A DNA stretch of 64,000 nucleotides, from positions 1-64,000 of the forward strand of contig NZ_MKQR01000009.1 in assembly GCF_001940455.1 (NCBI RefSeq), given 5' to 3'. Both the position numbers and the translations under genes were made by a program. This document shows, piece by piece, positions 17,531 through 26,741 of this stretch (its first letter is position 1; the number at the start of each line of letters is the position of its first letter). Below the pieces are notes generated by a model. The model made no database searches. It was not told the DNA's origin and saw only the letters and a list, made by a program, of their open reading frames with translations. The DNA comes from Actinokineospora bangkokensis (GTDB taxonomy: Bacteria > Actinomycetota > Actinomycetes > Mycobacteriales > Pseudonocardiaceae).

Positions 17531-18304
17531 GTGACGATGCCGTTGTACGCCTCGCCCGAGCAGCTGATGCGCGACCGCTCGGAGTACGCCCGCAAGGGCA
17601 TCGCCCGGGGCCGCAGCGTCGTCGCGCTCAAGTACGCCGACGGCATCGTGCTGCTGGCGGAGAACCCGTCGTCGACGCTGCACAAGATCAGCGAGATCCA
17701 CGACCGGATCGGCTTCGCGGGCGTGGGCCGCTACTCCGAGTACGAGAGCCTGCGCCGCGGCGGCATCCGGCACGTGGACCTGTGGGGCTACTCCTACGAC
17801 CCCCGCGACGTCTCGGCCCGCCAGCTGGCCAACGTCTACGCCCAGACCCTCGCCACCATCTTCACCGAGCAGGTGAAGCCGATGGAGGTCGAGCTCTGCG
17901 TGGCGGAGGTCAGCGCCAACCCCGACAAGGACCAGCTGTACCGGCTCACCTACGACGGGTCCATCGTCGAGGAGCCGCAGTTCCTGGTCATGGGCGGGCA
18001 GACCGACCCGATCACCAGCCACCTCAAGGAGCACTACACCGAGGGCGCGTCGCTGCGCGACGCCGTGGCGCTGGCCCTGGCCGCGCTGACGGCCCAGGCG
18101 AACGCCAACGGGGGCAACGGGGACGCCAAGCCGGGCAAGCTGGAGGTGGCCACGCTCGACCGGACGCGGCCCCGGCGGCTGTTCCGGCGGATCGAGGGCG
18201 CGGCGCTGGACGCGCTGCTGCCCGCGGGCGAGGAGCAGGTGGAGCCGGAGTCCCCCGCGCCGCCGGTGGAGGACGTCCAGCTGCCGCCGGACTCCGCTGA
18301 GTAG
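17531..18304 (+). CDS. prcA: Proteasome alpha subunit PrcA
   Basis: Outer-ring, non-catalytic subunit of the 20S proteasome forming the gated entrance that ARC docks on. The 257 residues begin [27 protein letters not shown]; this N-terminal segment forms the gate. The core [28 protein letters not shown] is typical. The C terminus is acidic and Pro-rich ([11 protein letters not shown]). GTG 17531 has GAGGAG eight bases upstream; ATG 17537 is the alternative. It is last in the pup operon and followed by an extended hairpin. Confidence 0.96.
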   Translation: MTMPLYASPEQLMRDRSEYARKGIARGRSVVALKYADGIVLLAENPSSTLHKISEIHDRIGFAGVGRYSEYESLRRGGIRHVDLWGYSYDPRDVSARQLANVYAQTLATIFTEQVKPMEVELCVAEVSANPDKDQLYRLTYDGSIVEEPQFLVMGGQTDPITSHLKEHYTEGASLRDAVALALAALTAQANANGGNGDAKPGKLEVATLDRTRPRRLFRRIEGAALDALLPAGEEQVEPESPAPPVEDVQLPPDSAE

Positions 18305-18343
18305 TCCGGGGGCCGTCGAGGTTCCCGGGATGTGAGACCGCCA

Positions 18344-18409
18344 CGAGGGGTGGCCCGGTCCGAGTGGGCGGCTGTCATCAGCTGCTCCCACGGACCGGGC
18401 CACCCCTCG
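18344..18409. terminator. Extended hairpin closing the pup-prcBA operon
   Basis: Arms of 19 bases (18344-18362 and 18391-18409) are perfect complements. After one bulged base, GTGGG pairs with CCCAC, and the inner CGGCTG/CAGCTG nearly pairs. It lies between the convergent prcA and SDR genes and can terminate both. Confidence 0.85.
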
Positions 18410-18463
18410 CGCGTCACGCCCGGCTTGAACCGCTGGACCATCCCCCGATAGACGATCCCGCGG

Positions 18464-19186
18464 CTAGACGATGCCGCCGTTGGCGCGCACGACCTGTCCG
18501 TTGACCCACCGGGCAGGCCCGGCGAGGAAGGCGACGACCTCCGCGATGTCGGCGGGCTCGCCCAACCGCTCCAGCGGCGGCTGCTTGGCCATCCGCTCGA
18601 CCAGTTCCGGGCTCTTGCCCTCCAGGAACAGGTCGGTGGCGGTGGGGCCGGGGGCCACGGCGTTGACGGTGATGTCGCGGCCGCGCAGCTCACGGGCGAG
18701 GATCATGGTCAGCGCCTCCACCGCGCCCTTGCTGGCGGCGTAGGCGCCGTAGGTGGGCAGCGAGAGGCCGACCACCGAGGTGGAGAAGGTGATGACCGCG
18801 CCGCCGTCGCGCACCCGGCGGGCCGCCTGCTGCGCGACGACGAACGTGCCGCGGATGTTCGTGCGGTGCAGGGCGTCGAGCTCGTCCAGGGACAGCTCCG
18901 CGACCGGGGCGAGGTGCATCCTGCCCGCGGCGTGCACCACCACGTCGACGCCGCCGAAACGCTCCTGCGCCGTGTCGAACAGGGCGCTGACCTGCTGCTC
19001 CTCCGCGACGTCCGCCTGCGCGGCGACGGCCTCGCCACCCGCCGCCTCGACCTCGCGCACGACCTCGGCGGCCGCGTCGGCGCTGCCCGCGTAGCCGACC
19101 ACGACGGCGAAGCCGTCCCGGCCCAGGCGCGCGGCGGTCGCCCGGCCGATCCCGCGCGACCCCCCGGTGACGATGGCGACCCTCAT
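18464..19186 (-). CDS. SDR family oxidoreductase
   Basis: Classical short-chain dehydrogenase/reductase of 240 residues with an intact Rossmann motif TGGSRGIGRA, the NAG-equivalent HAAGRMH, catalytic Ser in STSVVGLS, and YGAYAASKGA carrying the YxxxK pair. The NADP preference and substrate are unknown. ATG at 19186 is chosen for the AGGAGG eight bases upstream; the longer frame has no support. Five GTTAGC-type half-sites lie immediately upstream, a strong sign of repressor control, yet no regulator gene is adjacent. It interrupts the usual prcA-pafA region. Confidence 0.9.
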   Translation of the reverse strand: MRVAIVTGGSRGIGRATAARLGRDGFAVVVGYAGSADAAAEVVREVEAAGGEAVAAQADVAEEQQVSALFDTAQERFGGVDVVVHAAGRMHLAPVAELSLDELDALHRTNIRGTFVVAQQAARRVRDGGAVITFSTSVVGLSLPTYGAYAASKGAVEALTMILARELRGRDITVNAVAPGPTATDLFLEGKSPELVERMAKQPPLERLGEPADIAEVVAFLAGPARWVNGQVVRANGGIV

Positions 19187-19197
19187 GGCGAACCTCC

Positions 19198-19282
19198 TGT
19201 TAGCGTTGCTCTCGTCCAACCAAGAACAACGCTAACACCGGAGCGTTAGCGACGCAAACGGTCGAGCGTTAGCGGCGTTAGC
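19198..19282 (-). promoter_or_regulatory. Cluster of GTTAGC operator half-sites
   Basis: TGTTAGCGTTG (19198-19208) and its exact complement CAACGCTAACA (19227-19237) form an inverted pair 18 bases apart. Further GCGTTAGC copies end at 19250, 19273 and 19282, the last two overlapping the end of the lipid kinase gene. Such palindromes are typical of TetR-family operators. Confidence 0.7.
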
Positions 19283-20777
19283 AGTCGCGGTAGATCGCCA
19301 GCGCCCCGGACACCGAGCGGAAGTGGAACCCGCTGCCCAGCGGCCCCACCTCGCCGTCGGTGGCCACCCTGCGGTGCCCGTCGAGCAGCCGCACGTCCAG
19401 CTCGGCCACGTCGCGCTGCCGGTAGACGTGGCTGCGGGCCAGCGTCCTGGTCAGCGTCGCCACCACGAACCGCGCCCGCGAGTAGGGCACGTCCGCGCGC
19501 AGGTAGCGCACGTCCAGCAGGCCGCTGTCCAGGTCGGGCCGCCGCGACGGCGCGAAGCCCTTGGGCCGGTACGACCCGTTGCCGACGAACACCATCCACA
19601 CCAGCTGCGGCGCCCCGTCCAGCGCCACCCTCATCGGCTGGGCGGCGCGCAGCGTGCGCACCAGCGCCACCGCGCCCGCGGGCCACTTCGCCCACTTGCG
19701 CGACTCCAGGTGCTCGCGCAGCCGCACCATCTCCGGGTAGCCGCCCAGGCTGGCGGTGTTGACGAACCACCGGGCCTCGGGCTCCCCGCTCGGCCCGGTC
19801 ACCCGCACCTCGCCCAGGTCGACCCGCACCCCGGTGCCGTGGCGCACCGACTCCACCGACTCGGCCACCGACTCCACCCCGACGTCCCTGGCGAAGTGGT
19901 TGAGCGTCCCGGCGGGGATGAGCACCAGCGGCAGCCCGAACTCCGCCGCGACCGCCGCGACGGCGGCCACGGTGCCGTCGCCGCCCGCCACGCCCAGCGC
20001 CCGGGTGTCGCCGGGGGAGGCGGTGATCAGGCCGGCGAGCTGCTCGATGATGCCGGTGTCCGGCAGCGGGTTCACCACCGTCGCCCTCGGCCAGCGCCGC
20101 GCCACCTCCTCGCCGGGGTCGACGGCCTGCGGCCCGGACTTGGGGTTGACCAGCACGAGCAGGCCGTCGCCCTGCCCCAGGGCGGGCAGGTCGGCGCACA
20201 GCGCGCTCTCGCCCGGCCCGGTCGGCCGGTCCGAGCGGGGCCACCAGTGCCGGGTCGCCCACGCCGCGCCCAGCCCGATCGCCGAGCCCGCGGCGACGTC
20301 GGTGGGCCAGTGCACGCCGTTGTGGACCCGGGAGTAGGCCACGGCCGCGGCCAGCGGCAGCAGCGCCAGCCCCACCAGCGGCGACTCCATCGCCACCGCC
20401 GCGGTGAAGGCCACCGCCGAGGCCGAGTGGCCGGAGGGGAACGACGAGCTGGTCGGCCGCTTGACGAGCCGCCGGTGCAGCGGCAGCAGCTCCGCGGCGG
20501 GCCGCCTGCGCGGGAACAGGTTCTTGGCGACGAGGTTGGCGCTGGTGCTCGCGATGGCGATGGCGCCGACGCCGCGCAGCGCGGCGCGCCGGTGCGCCCC
20601 GCCCGCCAGCGCCAGGGCGCCCGCCACGGCGAACCACAGCCTGCCCTTGTTCGCCGAGGTCGACAGCGCCTTCATCACCGGGTCGAGCGGGGTTCTGGGC
20701 AGGTCCGCGCAGCGGGTCATCAGGTCGAGGTCGACCCGCCCCACCGTGCGGAACGACTTGCGCACACGTCCGGACAC
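19278..20777 (-). CDS. PAP2 phosphatase–diacylglycerol kinase fusion
   Basis: About 499 residues, two domains. The first is a membrane PAP2-type phosphatase with KNLFPRRRP, PSGHSASAVA and SRVHNGVHWPTDV, the three classical phosphatase motifs. From about residue 220 (LLVLVNPKSGP) a diacylglycerol/sphingosine kinase-type domain follows with the nucleotide-binding GVAGGDGTVAAVA and LIPAGTLNHFARD. The fusion suggests sequential phosphatase and kinase action on a prenyl or glycerolipid. The start is uncertain: GTG 20777 (VSGRVRKSF) is preferred; the frame is open to 20837. It is divergent from pafA. Confidence 0.85.
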   Translation of the reverse strand: MSGRVRKSFRTVGRVDLDLMTRCADLPRTPLDPVMKALSTSANKGRLWFAVAGALALAGGAHRRAALRGVGAIAIASTSANLVAKNLFPRRRPAAELLPLHRRLVKRPTSSSFPSGHSASAVAFTAAVAMESPLVGLALLPLAAAVAYSRVHNGVHWPTDVAAGSAIGLGAAWATRHWWPRSDRPTGPGESALCADLPALGQGDGLLVLVNPKSGPQAVDPGEEVARRWPRATVVNPLPDTGIIEQLAGLITASPGDTRALGVAGGDGTVAAVAAVAAEFGLPLVLIPAGTLNHFARDVGVESVAESVESVRHGTGVRVDLGEVRVTGPSGEPEARWFVNTASLGGYPEMVRLREHLESRKWAKWPAGAVALVRTLRAAQPMRVALDGAPQLVWMVFVGNGSYRPKGFAPSRRPDLDSGLLDVRYLRADVPYSRARFVVATLTRTLARSHVYRQRDVAELDVRLLDGHRRVATDGEVGPLGSGFHFRSVSGALAIYRDC

Positions 20778-20914
20778 GACCCCGGATTCAACCGGAGTCC
20801 GACCCGCTCCGCCGGGTGGGCGCGCCCACCCGGTCACGGTGCGCTGGATAACAAGATGTGGACCACCCCGATCGGCGCACGGTCAACGTCGGCCGGAGCG
20901 CCTAGGCTTGGGGG

Positions 20915-22273
20915 ATGCAGCGGCGGATCTTCGGCATCGAAACCGAGTTCGGCGTGACCTGCACGTTCCACGGGCAGCGCAGGCTGTCCCCGGACGAGGT
21001 CGCGCGGTACCTGTTCCGGCGGGTGGTTTCGTGGGGGCGTTCCTCGAACGTTTTCCTGCGCAACGGATCACGCCTCTACCTCGACGTCGGCTCGCACCCG
21101 GAGTACGCGACCGCGGAGTGCGACGACCTCGTGCAGCTGGTCACCCACGACAAGGCGGGGGAGCGGATCCTGGAGGACCTGCTCGTCGACGCCGAGCGCA
21201 GGCTGGCCGACGAGGGCATCGGCGGCGACATCTTCCTGTTCAAGAACAACACCGACTCGGCGGGCAACTCCTACGGCTGCCACGAGAACTTCCTGGTCAC
21301 CAGGGCGGGGGAGTTCTCCAGGATCGCCGACGTGCTGCTGCCGTTCCTGGTCACCCGGCAGCTGATCTGCGGGGCGGGCAAGGTGCTGCAGACCCCGCGC
21401 GGGGCGGTGTACTGCCTGTCCCAGCGCGCCGAGCACATCTGGGAGGGCGTCTCCAGCGCCACCACCCGGTCGCGGCCGATCATCAACACCCGCGACGAGC
21501 CGCACGCCGACGCCGAGCGCTACCGGCGGCTGCACGTCATCGTCGGCGACTCGAACATGTCCGAGTCGACCACCCTGCTCAAGGTCGGCACCGCCAACCT
21601 GGTGCTGGAGATGATCGAGGAGGGGGTGCAGTTCCGGGACTTCTCCCTGGACAACCCCATCCGCGCCATCCGCGAGATCAGCCACGACCTCACCGGCCGC
21701 AGGCTGGTCCGGCTGGCGGGCGGCCGGGAGGCCTCGGCGCTGGACATCCAGCGCGAGTACCACGCCAAGGCCGTCGAGCACGTCGCCCGCCGCTCGCCGG
21801 ACCCGCTGGCCCAGCGCGTGGTGGACATGTGGGGCCGGGTGCTCGACGCGGTCGAGCAGCAGGACCTGTCCCGCATCGACCGCGAGGTGGACTGGGCCAT
21901 CAAGCACCGGCTGATCGAGCGCTACCGGGCCAAGCACGACCTGGACCTGTCCAGCCCGCGCATCGCCCAGCTCGACCTGGCCTACCACGACATCCGCCGC
22001 GGCCGGGGCATCTTCGACCTGCTCCAGCGCAAGGACCTGGTGGCCAGGGTGACCGACGACAGCGAGATCGAGCTGGCCAAGGACACCCCGCCGCAGACCA
22101 CCCGGGCCAAGCTGCGCGGCGACTTCATCGCCGCCGCCCAGCAGGCGGGCCGCGACTTCACCGTCGACTGGGTGCACCTCAAGCTCAACGACCAGGCCCA
22201 GCGCACCGTGCTGTGCAAGGACCCGTTCCGCGCCGTGGACGAGCGCGTGGAGCGGCTGATCGCCTCGCTGTAG
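20915..22273 (+). CDS. pafA: Pup–protein ligase PafA
   Basis: Ligase forming the isopeptide bond between the C-terminal glutamate of Pup and a substrate lysine, using ATP. The 452 residues have the glutamine-synthetase-like fold: [11 protein letters not shown] (metal and ATP ligands), the catalytic base Asp57 in [15 protein letters not shown], and YGCHENFLV. It lacks the Dop-specific insertion seen in the upstream dop. The start is fixed by TAGGCT six bases before the ATG, with GTCAAC about 17 bases further up. A hairpin follows the stop, so pafA is probably transcribed alone. Confidence 0.97.
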   Translation: MQRRIFGIETEFGVTCTFHGQRRLSPDEVARYLFRRVVSWGRSSNVFLRNGSRLYLDVGSHPEYATAECDDLVQLVTHDKAGERILEDLLVDAERRLADEGIGGDIFLFKNNTDSAGNSYGCHENFLVTRAGEFSRIADVLLPFLVTRQLICGAGKVLQTPRGAVYCLSQRAEHIWEGVSSATTRSRPIINTRDEPHADAERYRRLHVIVGDSNMSESTTLLKVGTANLVLEMIEEGVQFRDFSLDNPIRAIREISHDLTGRRLVRLAGGREASALDIQREYHAKAVEHVARRSPDPLAQRVVDMWGRVLDAVEQQDLSRIDREVDWAIKHRLIERYRAKHDLDLSSPRIAQLDLAYHDIRRGRGIFDLLQRKDLVARVTDDSEIELAKDTPPQTTRAKLRGDFIAAAQQAGRDFTVDWVHLKLNDQAQRTVLCKDPFRAVDERVERLIASL

Positions 22274-22288
22274 GACCCCGGACGCGCC

Positions 22289-22319
22289 AGGGCCCGGCTC
22301 CCCGAGGGGGCCGGGCCCT
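22289..22319. terminator. Hairpin terminator, pafA/csp
   Basis: AGGGCCCGGC / GCCGGGCCCT stem of ten bases extended by CCCC/GGGG after a bulged T, tetra-purine/pyrimidine loop, followed on the plus strand by TTCG. It lies between convergent pafA and the cold-shock gene. Confidence 0.8.
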
Positions 22320-22359
22320 TCGCTGTCCGCGCGCCGCGGGCTCGCCGCGGCCGGAGGTG

Positions 22360-22560
22360 CTACTGCGGGACGACCTTGTCCGCCTGCGGGCCCTTGGGGC
22401 CCTGCACGACCTCGAACTCCACCGCCTGGTTCTCCTCCAGCGTGCGGTACCCGTTGGTCTGGATCGCGCTGAAGTGGACGAACACGTCGGGCCCGTTCTC
22501 CTGCGCGATGAAGCCGTAGCCCTTTTCCGCGTTGAACCACTTCACGGTGCCAGTCGCCAT
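22360..22560 (-). CDS. Cold-shock protein (CspA family)
   Basis: 66-residue single-domain RNA-binding protein. The RNP1 motif is KGYGFIAQE and RNP2 is VFVHFSAI, within the five-stranded OB fold. It begins [14 protein letters not shown] and ends KVVPQ, normal length. Such proteins act as nucleic-acid chaperones and are often among the most abundant proteins. AGGAACAGG precedes the ATG. The convergent position behind pafA and a long upstream gap (to 23054) leave space for the long 5' leader common in cold-shock genes. Confidence 0.95.
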   Translation of the reverse strand: MATGTVKWFNAEKGYGFIAQENGPDVFVHFSAIQTNGYRTLEENQAVEFEVVQGPKGPQADKVVPQ

Positions 22561-23054
22561 GCCTGTTCCTGTTCACACCCCGGGTGCCGCCGATCAGCAC
22601 CCTCGTCCCGATCAACGATAGCGCCGCAGGCCTGCTGGACCCACGTGTCTTTCGGCAGAAAATCCAGCAATCGCCCGGTCGGCCCCCTGCTGCGCGCGCC
22701 GCCCCTTCCGCTATCCCGATATGCGGCCCGGTGTTGCTCGTGCGCTTCCGGTGAGGGGTTTGCGCACCCCGGACCGGCATGCGCGCAACAGGGCTGCGCC
22801 CGGGTGCCAACTTTGTCGCTTGCGCACTAACAATCAACTATGAGCTATCAAGATAACCGGTTCGTCGAGCCTGTCGTTGCTCTCGCAAGAGTGCTGGTGC
22901 GGCCGGAACAAAGACACCCGGACCTGGTGAACTTTTCTGTCACCTCTCACCAGGTGTGAGCTTCGTGTCACGTTCGCGTGAACCCGGGCCGATCGCACGG
23001 GTGTTCGGGCGTGGTGGCTGTCGACGCACGGCTGGCGGGCGTTATGGTGCCCCG
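22561..23054. other. Divergent control region between csp and pafB
   Basis: No gene is seen. It is AT-richer around 22820-22880. It contains a short palindrome CTCAC-CAGGT-GTGAG near 22946-22960 and an imperfect TTCGTGTCACG / CGCGTGAA pair just after. The pafB promoter box TATGGT (23043-23048) lies six bases before the pafB GTG, implying a leaderless message. The remaining space probably holds the cold-shock gene's promoter and leader. Confidence 0.5.
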
Positions 23055-24080
23055 GTGTCCGTCGCACGCGCCGAACGACTAGTCAACCTGGTGCTGTGCC
23101 TGCTCTCCACGAGGCAGTACCTCACCGCGAACCGGATCCGGAAGATCGTCCCCGGGTACGCCGACGCGCCCAGCGACGAGGCCTTCTTCCGGACCTTCGA
23201 CCGGGACAAGACCGAGCTGCGCGAGCTGGGCATCCCGCTGGAGGTGGGCCGCAACAAGGTCGACGACCCGGTCGACGGCTACCGCATCGCCCGCCGCGAC
23301 TACGAGCTCGGCGAGATCGACCTAGCCCCCGACGAGGCCGCCGCGGTCGCGCTGGCGGTGCGGCTGTGGGACTCCCCGGAGCTCACCGGCGCCGCCCAGG
23401 GCGCGCTGGTGAAGCTGCGCGCCGCCGGGGTCGACGTGGACGTCGACCGGGGCGCCCCGACGCTGGTCGAGTCCAAGGTGCGCACCACCGAGCCCGCCTT
23501 CGGCCCGCTGCTGGCCGCGGTGCAGGCCGGGCAGGCGGTGGCCTTCGACTACCGCAGGCCCTCGCCCGCCGAGCTGCGCGAGCGGGTGCTGGAGCCCTGG
23601 GGCGTGGTGTCCTGGCGCGGCCGCTGGTACGTCGTCGGGCACGACCGCGACCGCGGCGCCCCGCGCTGCTTCCGGCTGAGCCGGGTCGTGGGGCAGGTGC
23701 GCAAGGTCGGCAAGCCCGGCCAGGTGCACCGGCCCGACGACGTGGACCTGCTGCGGTTCGTGGCGAGCACCGGCGGTGAGCCGCAGCCCCCGGCGGGCGT
23801 GCGGGTGTGGGTGGCCGACGGGCGGGCCGCGGGCGTGCGCCGGTGGGCCTCGGTCGTCGGGCGCCGGGAGGTCGACGGCGTGCCCGGCGACGTGCTGGAG
23901 CTGGACCTGGCCTACCCGGACTCGGCGGCCAAGTGGCTGGCCGGGTACGGCGCGGACGTGCTGGTGCTGGAGCCGGACGTGCTGGCCAAGGCGGTGCGCG
24001 AGCGGCTGCTGGCGGTGGCCGAGGGCTACCGGGTGGGCGGGGAACCGCTCGCCGCGGACGGGGCGGAGGCGCGCCGGTGA
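23055..24080 (+). CDS. pafB: Proteasome accessory factor B, WYL-domain regulator
   Basis: Transcription activator that works with PafC in the RecA/LexA-independent DNA-damage response. The 341 residues start VSVARAERLVNLVLCLLSTRQ, an N-terminal winged helix-turn-helix, with FFRTFDRDKTELRELGIP, then the WYL domain (AFDYRRPS, RGRWYVVGHDRDR) thought to sense single-stranded nucleic acid, and a C-terminal WCX region. GTG 23055 is chosen for the TATGGT six bases upstream. The stop overlaps pafC by four bases. Its likely target motif occurs upstream of arc, pup, the RecB nuclease and the M24 peptidase in this same window. Confidence 0.95.
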   Translation: MSVARAERLVNLVLCLLSTRQYLTANRIRKIVPGYADAPSDEAFFRTFDRDKTELRELGIPLEVGRNKVDDPVDGYRIARRDYELGEIDLAPDEAAAVALAVRLWDSPELTGAAQGALVKLRAAGVDVDVDRGAPTLVESKVRTTEPAFGPLLAAVQAGQAVAFDYRRPSPAELRERVLEPWGVVSWRGRWYVVGHDRDRGAPRCFRLSRVVGQVRKVGKPGQVHRPDDVDLLRFVASTGGEPQPPAGVRVWVADGRAAGVRRWASVVGRREVDGVPGDVLELDLAYPDSAAKWLAGYGADVLVLEPDVLAKAVRERLLAVAEGYRVGGEPLAADGAEARR

Positions 24081-25045
24081 GCACCCAGGACCGGTTGCCC
24101 CGGCTGCTGTCGCTGGTGCCCTACCTGCTGGCCAGGCCGGGCATCCGGATCGACGACGCGGCCGCGGACTTCGGCGTGGCGCCCAAGCAGCTGCGCAAGG
24201 ACCTCGAACTGCTGTGGATGTGCGGGCTGCCGGGCTACGGCCCCGGCGACCTGATCGACATCTCCTTCGAGGAGGACACCGTCACGGTGACCTTCGACGC
24301 GGGCATGTCCCGGCCGCTGCGGCTCACCGGTGCCGAGGCCACCGCGCTGCTGGTGGCGCTGCGGGCGCTGGAGGAGACCCCCGGGGTGGACGCCGACGCG
24401 ATCCGCCGGGCGGTGGCCAAGATCGAGGCCGCGGCCGGGCAGGCGCGCCCGGTGGGCGTGGCGGTGGGGCTCGGCGTGCGCGAGGGGGCCGGGGCCGCGC
24501 GGGCCCGGGAGGTCGTGCAGGAGGCGCTGGCCGCGGGTCGGGCGCTGCGCATCACCTACTACACCGCGTCCAAGGACGAGGTGACCGAGCGCGTGGTGGA
24601 CCCGATGCGGATGCTGCTGGTGGACGGGCGGGGCTACCTGGAGGCCTGGTGCCGCCGGGCCGAGGACACCCGGCTGTTCCGGCTGGACCGGGTCGACGGC
24701 GCCCGGGTGCTCGACGAGCCCGCCGCGCCGCCGCCGCACGCGGCGCCCACCGACACCTCGGCGGGGCTGTTCCAGGCGGCGCCGGACCAGCTGGTCGCGG
24801 TGCTGGTGCTCGACGAGGACGCGCGCTGGGTGTCGGAGTACTACCCGGTGGAGGGCGTGGAGGAGCTGTCGGGCGGGCGGCTGCGGGTGCGGATGCGCTA
24901 CGCGGACCCGTCGTGGCTGGCCCGGCTGCTGCTCGGGCTCGGCGGGGACGTGACGGTGGAGCACCCGGTGGAGCTGGGGGAGCGGTTGCGGGCGCAGGCT
25001 GCGGCCGCGGTGGCCCGGATGGACCGCCACCTCGCGTCCACCTAG
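24077..25045 (+). CDS. pafC: Proteasome accessory factor C, WYL-domain regulator
   Basis: Partner of PafB, 322 residues. It begins VSTQDRLPRLLSLVPYLLARPGIRIDDAAADFGVAP, a helix-turn-helix, followed by a WYL domain (ALRITYYTASKDEVTERVVDPMRMLL, GYLEAWCRRAEDTRLFRLDRV) and a WCX tail (VTVEHPVELGERLRAQA). PafB and PafC bind each other and DNA together; some actinobacteria fuse them. The GTG start lies in a GTGA overlap with pafB, which indicates translational coupling and equal production. Confidence 0.95.
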   Translation: MSTQDRLPRLLSLVPYLLARPGIRIDDAAADFGVAPKQLRKDLELLWMCGLPGYGPGDLIDISFEEDTVTVTFDAGMSRPLRLTGAEATALLVALRALEETPGVDADAIRRAVAKIEAAAGQARPVGVAVGLGVREGAGAARAREVVQEALAAGRALRITYYTASKDEVTERVVDPMRMLLVDGRGYLEAWCRRAEDTRLFRLDRVDGARVLDEPAAPPPHAAPTDTSAGLFQAAPDQLVAVLVLDEDARWVSEYYPVEGVEELSGGRLRVRMRYADPSWLARLLLGLGGDVTVEHPVELGERLRAQAAAAVARMDRHLAST

Positions 25046-25108
25046 CCGATCCCGGTTGCACGTCCCGGGGAGTGCGGCCGGTCACCTCGGGGCGGGTAGG
25101 GTGGTCGC

Positions 25109-25339
25109 GTGCTGTACCTGCTGAGCGCCGCCCTGGTCGTGGTCGGGCTGACCGTCGTGGTCGTCGCCGTGGTCCGGGTGCTGCGCGGCGCGGGCCGGAC
25201 CCGCTCCGCGGTGGGTGCGGCGCGGTCGGGGATCGACGACCAGGTCGGTCTGCTGCGGGCCAGGACCGCCGCGCTGCGGGTGGCCCTCGCCGACCGCGTA
25301 CCATCGGGGAAGCGGACGAGACAGGAGGATGGGCGATGA
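25109..25339 (+). CDS. Small membrane protein upstream of tatA
   Basis: 76 residues with one N-terminal transmembrane helix (LYLLSAALVVVGLTVVVVAVVRVL) and a basic, helical tail (SGIDDQVGLLRARTAALRVALADR). Unknown function. A TAGGGT box six bases before GTG 25109 suggests a leaderless start. Its stop overlaps the tatA ATG (ATGA), so it is translationally coupled to the twin-arginine translocase genes. It could be a Tat-associated factor, but there is no sequence evidence. Confidence 0.7.
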   Translation: MLYLLSAALVVVGLTVVVVAVVRVLRGAGRTRSAVGAARSGIDDQVGLLRARTAALRVALADRVPSGKRTRQEDGR

Positions 25340-25692
25340 ACTTGGGTGCCACCGAGATCATCATCATCGCGGTCGTGGTGCTTCTGCTCTTCGGGGCGAA
25401 GAAGATGCCGCAGATGGCCCGCTCGCTGGGGCAGTCCATGCGGATCATCAAGGCCGAGACCAAGGGCATGCGCGAGGACGACCAGGCCGACGTGGCCAAG
25501 GCCGAGGCCGGGCAGCCGGTGGCGGCCACCCCGCCCGCGCAGCTGGGCGTGGCCAAGGCCGAGCCCGCGCCCACCGCGGCGGAGGCGGAGAACGCCGAGC
25601 TCAAGCGCCAGCTTGCCGTGGAGGCCGAGAACGCCGAGCTCAAGCGCCAGCTGGCCGCCTCGCGCGAGCAGGCGCAGAAGAACGCCGGCTGA
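25336..25692 (+). CDS. tatA: Sec-independent translocase subunit TatA
   Basis: Pore-forming subunit of the twin-arginine pathway that exports folded proteins, 118 residues. It begins MNLGATEIIIIAVVVLLLFGAKKMPQMARSLGQS, with the short transmembrane helix, the FGAKKMP hinge and the amphipathic helix. The C-terminal tail is longer than minimal TatA and carries a duplicated AENAELKRQLA heptad-like unit with coiled-coil potential. Arrangement with tatC and pafBC matches mycobacteria (Rv2096c–Rv2093c). GGAGGATGGGCG precedes the ATG. Confidence 0.95.
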   Translation: MNLGATEIIIIAVVVLLLFGAKKMPQMARSLGQSMRIIKAETKGMREDDQADVAKAEAGQPVAATPPAQLGVAKAEPAPTAAEAENAELKRQLAVEAENAELKRQLAASREQAQKNAG

Positions 25693-25727
25693 CCCGGCCG
25701 ACCTGACGGAGAGGCCCGGTCCCCACG

Positions 25728-26678
25728 GTGGCGAGCGAGCGGCGGAAGCTGCGCAGCCGCAGGCACAACCCCGATGGCACGATGGCGCTGCGGGAGCACC
25801 TGTACGAGCTGCGCAACCGGCTCGGGTTGGCGGTCCTGGCCATCCTGGCGGGCGGGGTGTTCGGGTTCATCTGGTTCTTCACCCGCTTCGGCCCGGTGCC
25901 GTCGCTGGGCGACATCCTGCTCCAGCCGTACTGCTCGCTGCCCGCTGACCTGCGGTTCAACCCGAACGGGTCCTGCCAGCTGCTCCAGACCCAGCCGTTC
26001 GAGGCGTTCCTGGTGCAGTTCAAGGTGGGCATCGCCGCGGGTGCGGTGATCACCGCGCCGCTGTGGCTGTACCAGGTGTGGGCGTTCATCACCCCGGGGC
26101 TGCACAAGCACGAGCGGCGCTTCGCCGGGACGTTCGTGCTGTTCGCCTCGCTGCTGTTCCTGGCGGGCGGGTTCCTGGCGTTCTACGTGATCCCGCAGGG
26201 CCTGGAGGTGCTGGTCTCCTTCGGCGGGTCGTTCTTCATCACCGCGCTCAACGCCAGCGACTACATCTCGTTCGTGCTGGTCATGCTGCTCATCTTCGGG
26301 GTGAGCTTCGAGATGCCGCTGCTGGTGATCATGCTGAACCGGGTGGGCGTGCTGCCGTACGCCAACCTCAAGCGGTGGCGCCGCGGGATGATCTTCGCGC
26401 TGTTCGTCTTCGCGGCGTTCGCCACGCCGGGCACCGACCCGATCTCGATGGTCGCGCTCGCGGTGGCGATGACGGTGCTGCTGGAGGTCGCGGTGCAGGT
26501 CTCGCGGGTGCACGACCGGCGCAAGGCGCGGCGGGAGGCCGCGGCGCTGGGCGGCCCGCTCGACGACGACGAGGCGACGCCGTCGTCGGCGCTGTTCGCC
26601 ACCGAGCCGGACCCCGCGGCGGACCCCCAGCCGGTCCAGCCCGCCGAGCAGGTCAAGCGGACCGACGACATCACCTGA
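25728..26678 (+). CDS. tatC: Sec-independent translocase subunit TatC
   Basis: Polytopic receptor for twin-arginine signal peptides, 316 residues with six hydrophobic segments. Conserved features are MALREHLYELRNRL at the cytoplasmic N terminus, QPFEAFLVQFKVG in the periplasmic-side loop region, and FLAFYVIPQGLEVLVSF. The C-terminal 50 residues are acidic and disordered (PLDDDEATPSSALF). GTG 25728 is preceded by GGAGAGG. It is 35 bases after tatA, in the same operon. Confidence 0.96.
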   Translation: MASERRKLRSRRHNPDGTMALREHLYELRNRLGLAVLAILAGGVFGFIWFFTRFGPVPSLGDILLQPYCSLPADLRFNPNGSCQLLQTQPFEAFLVQFKVGIAAGAVITAPLWLYQVWAFITPGLHKHERRFAGTFVLFASLLFLAGGFLAFYVIPQGLEVLVSFGGSFFITALNASDYISFVLVMLLIFGVSFEMPLLVIMLNRVGVLPYANLKRWRRGMIFALFVFAAFATPGTDPISMVALAVAMTVLLEVAVQVSRVHDRRKARREAAALGGPLDDDEATPSSALFATEPDPAADPQPVQPAEQVKRTDDIT

Positions 26679-26741
26679 CCGGACCCGCCCCGCGACCCCC
26701 GCGCGCGGGGGATGATGTGCGCCGGTGATCGGGAGGTGGCG

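Noticed and set aside
19208-19227. Missing TetR gene searched for between the SDR and lipid kinase genes
   Set aside because: The gap is only about 90 bases and both flanking frames are accounted for; no regulator is encoded there.
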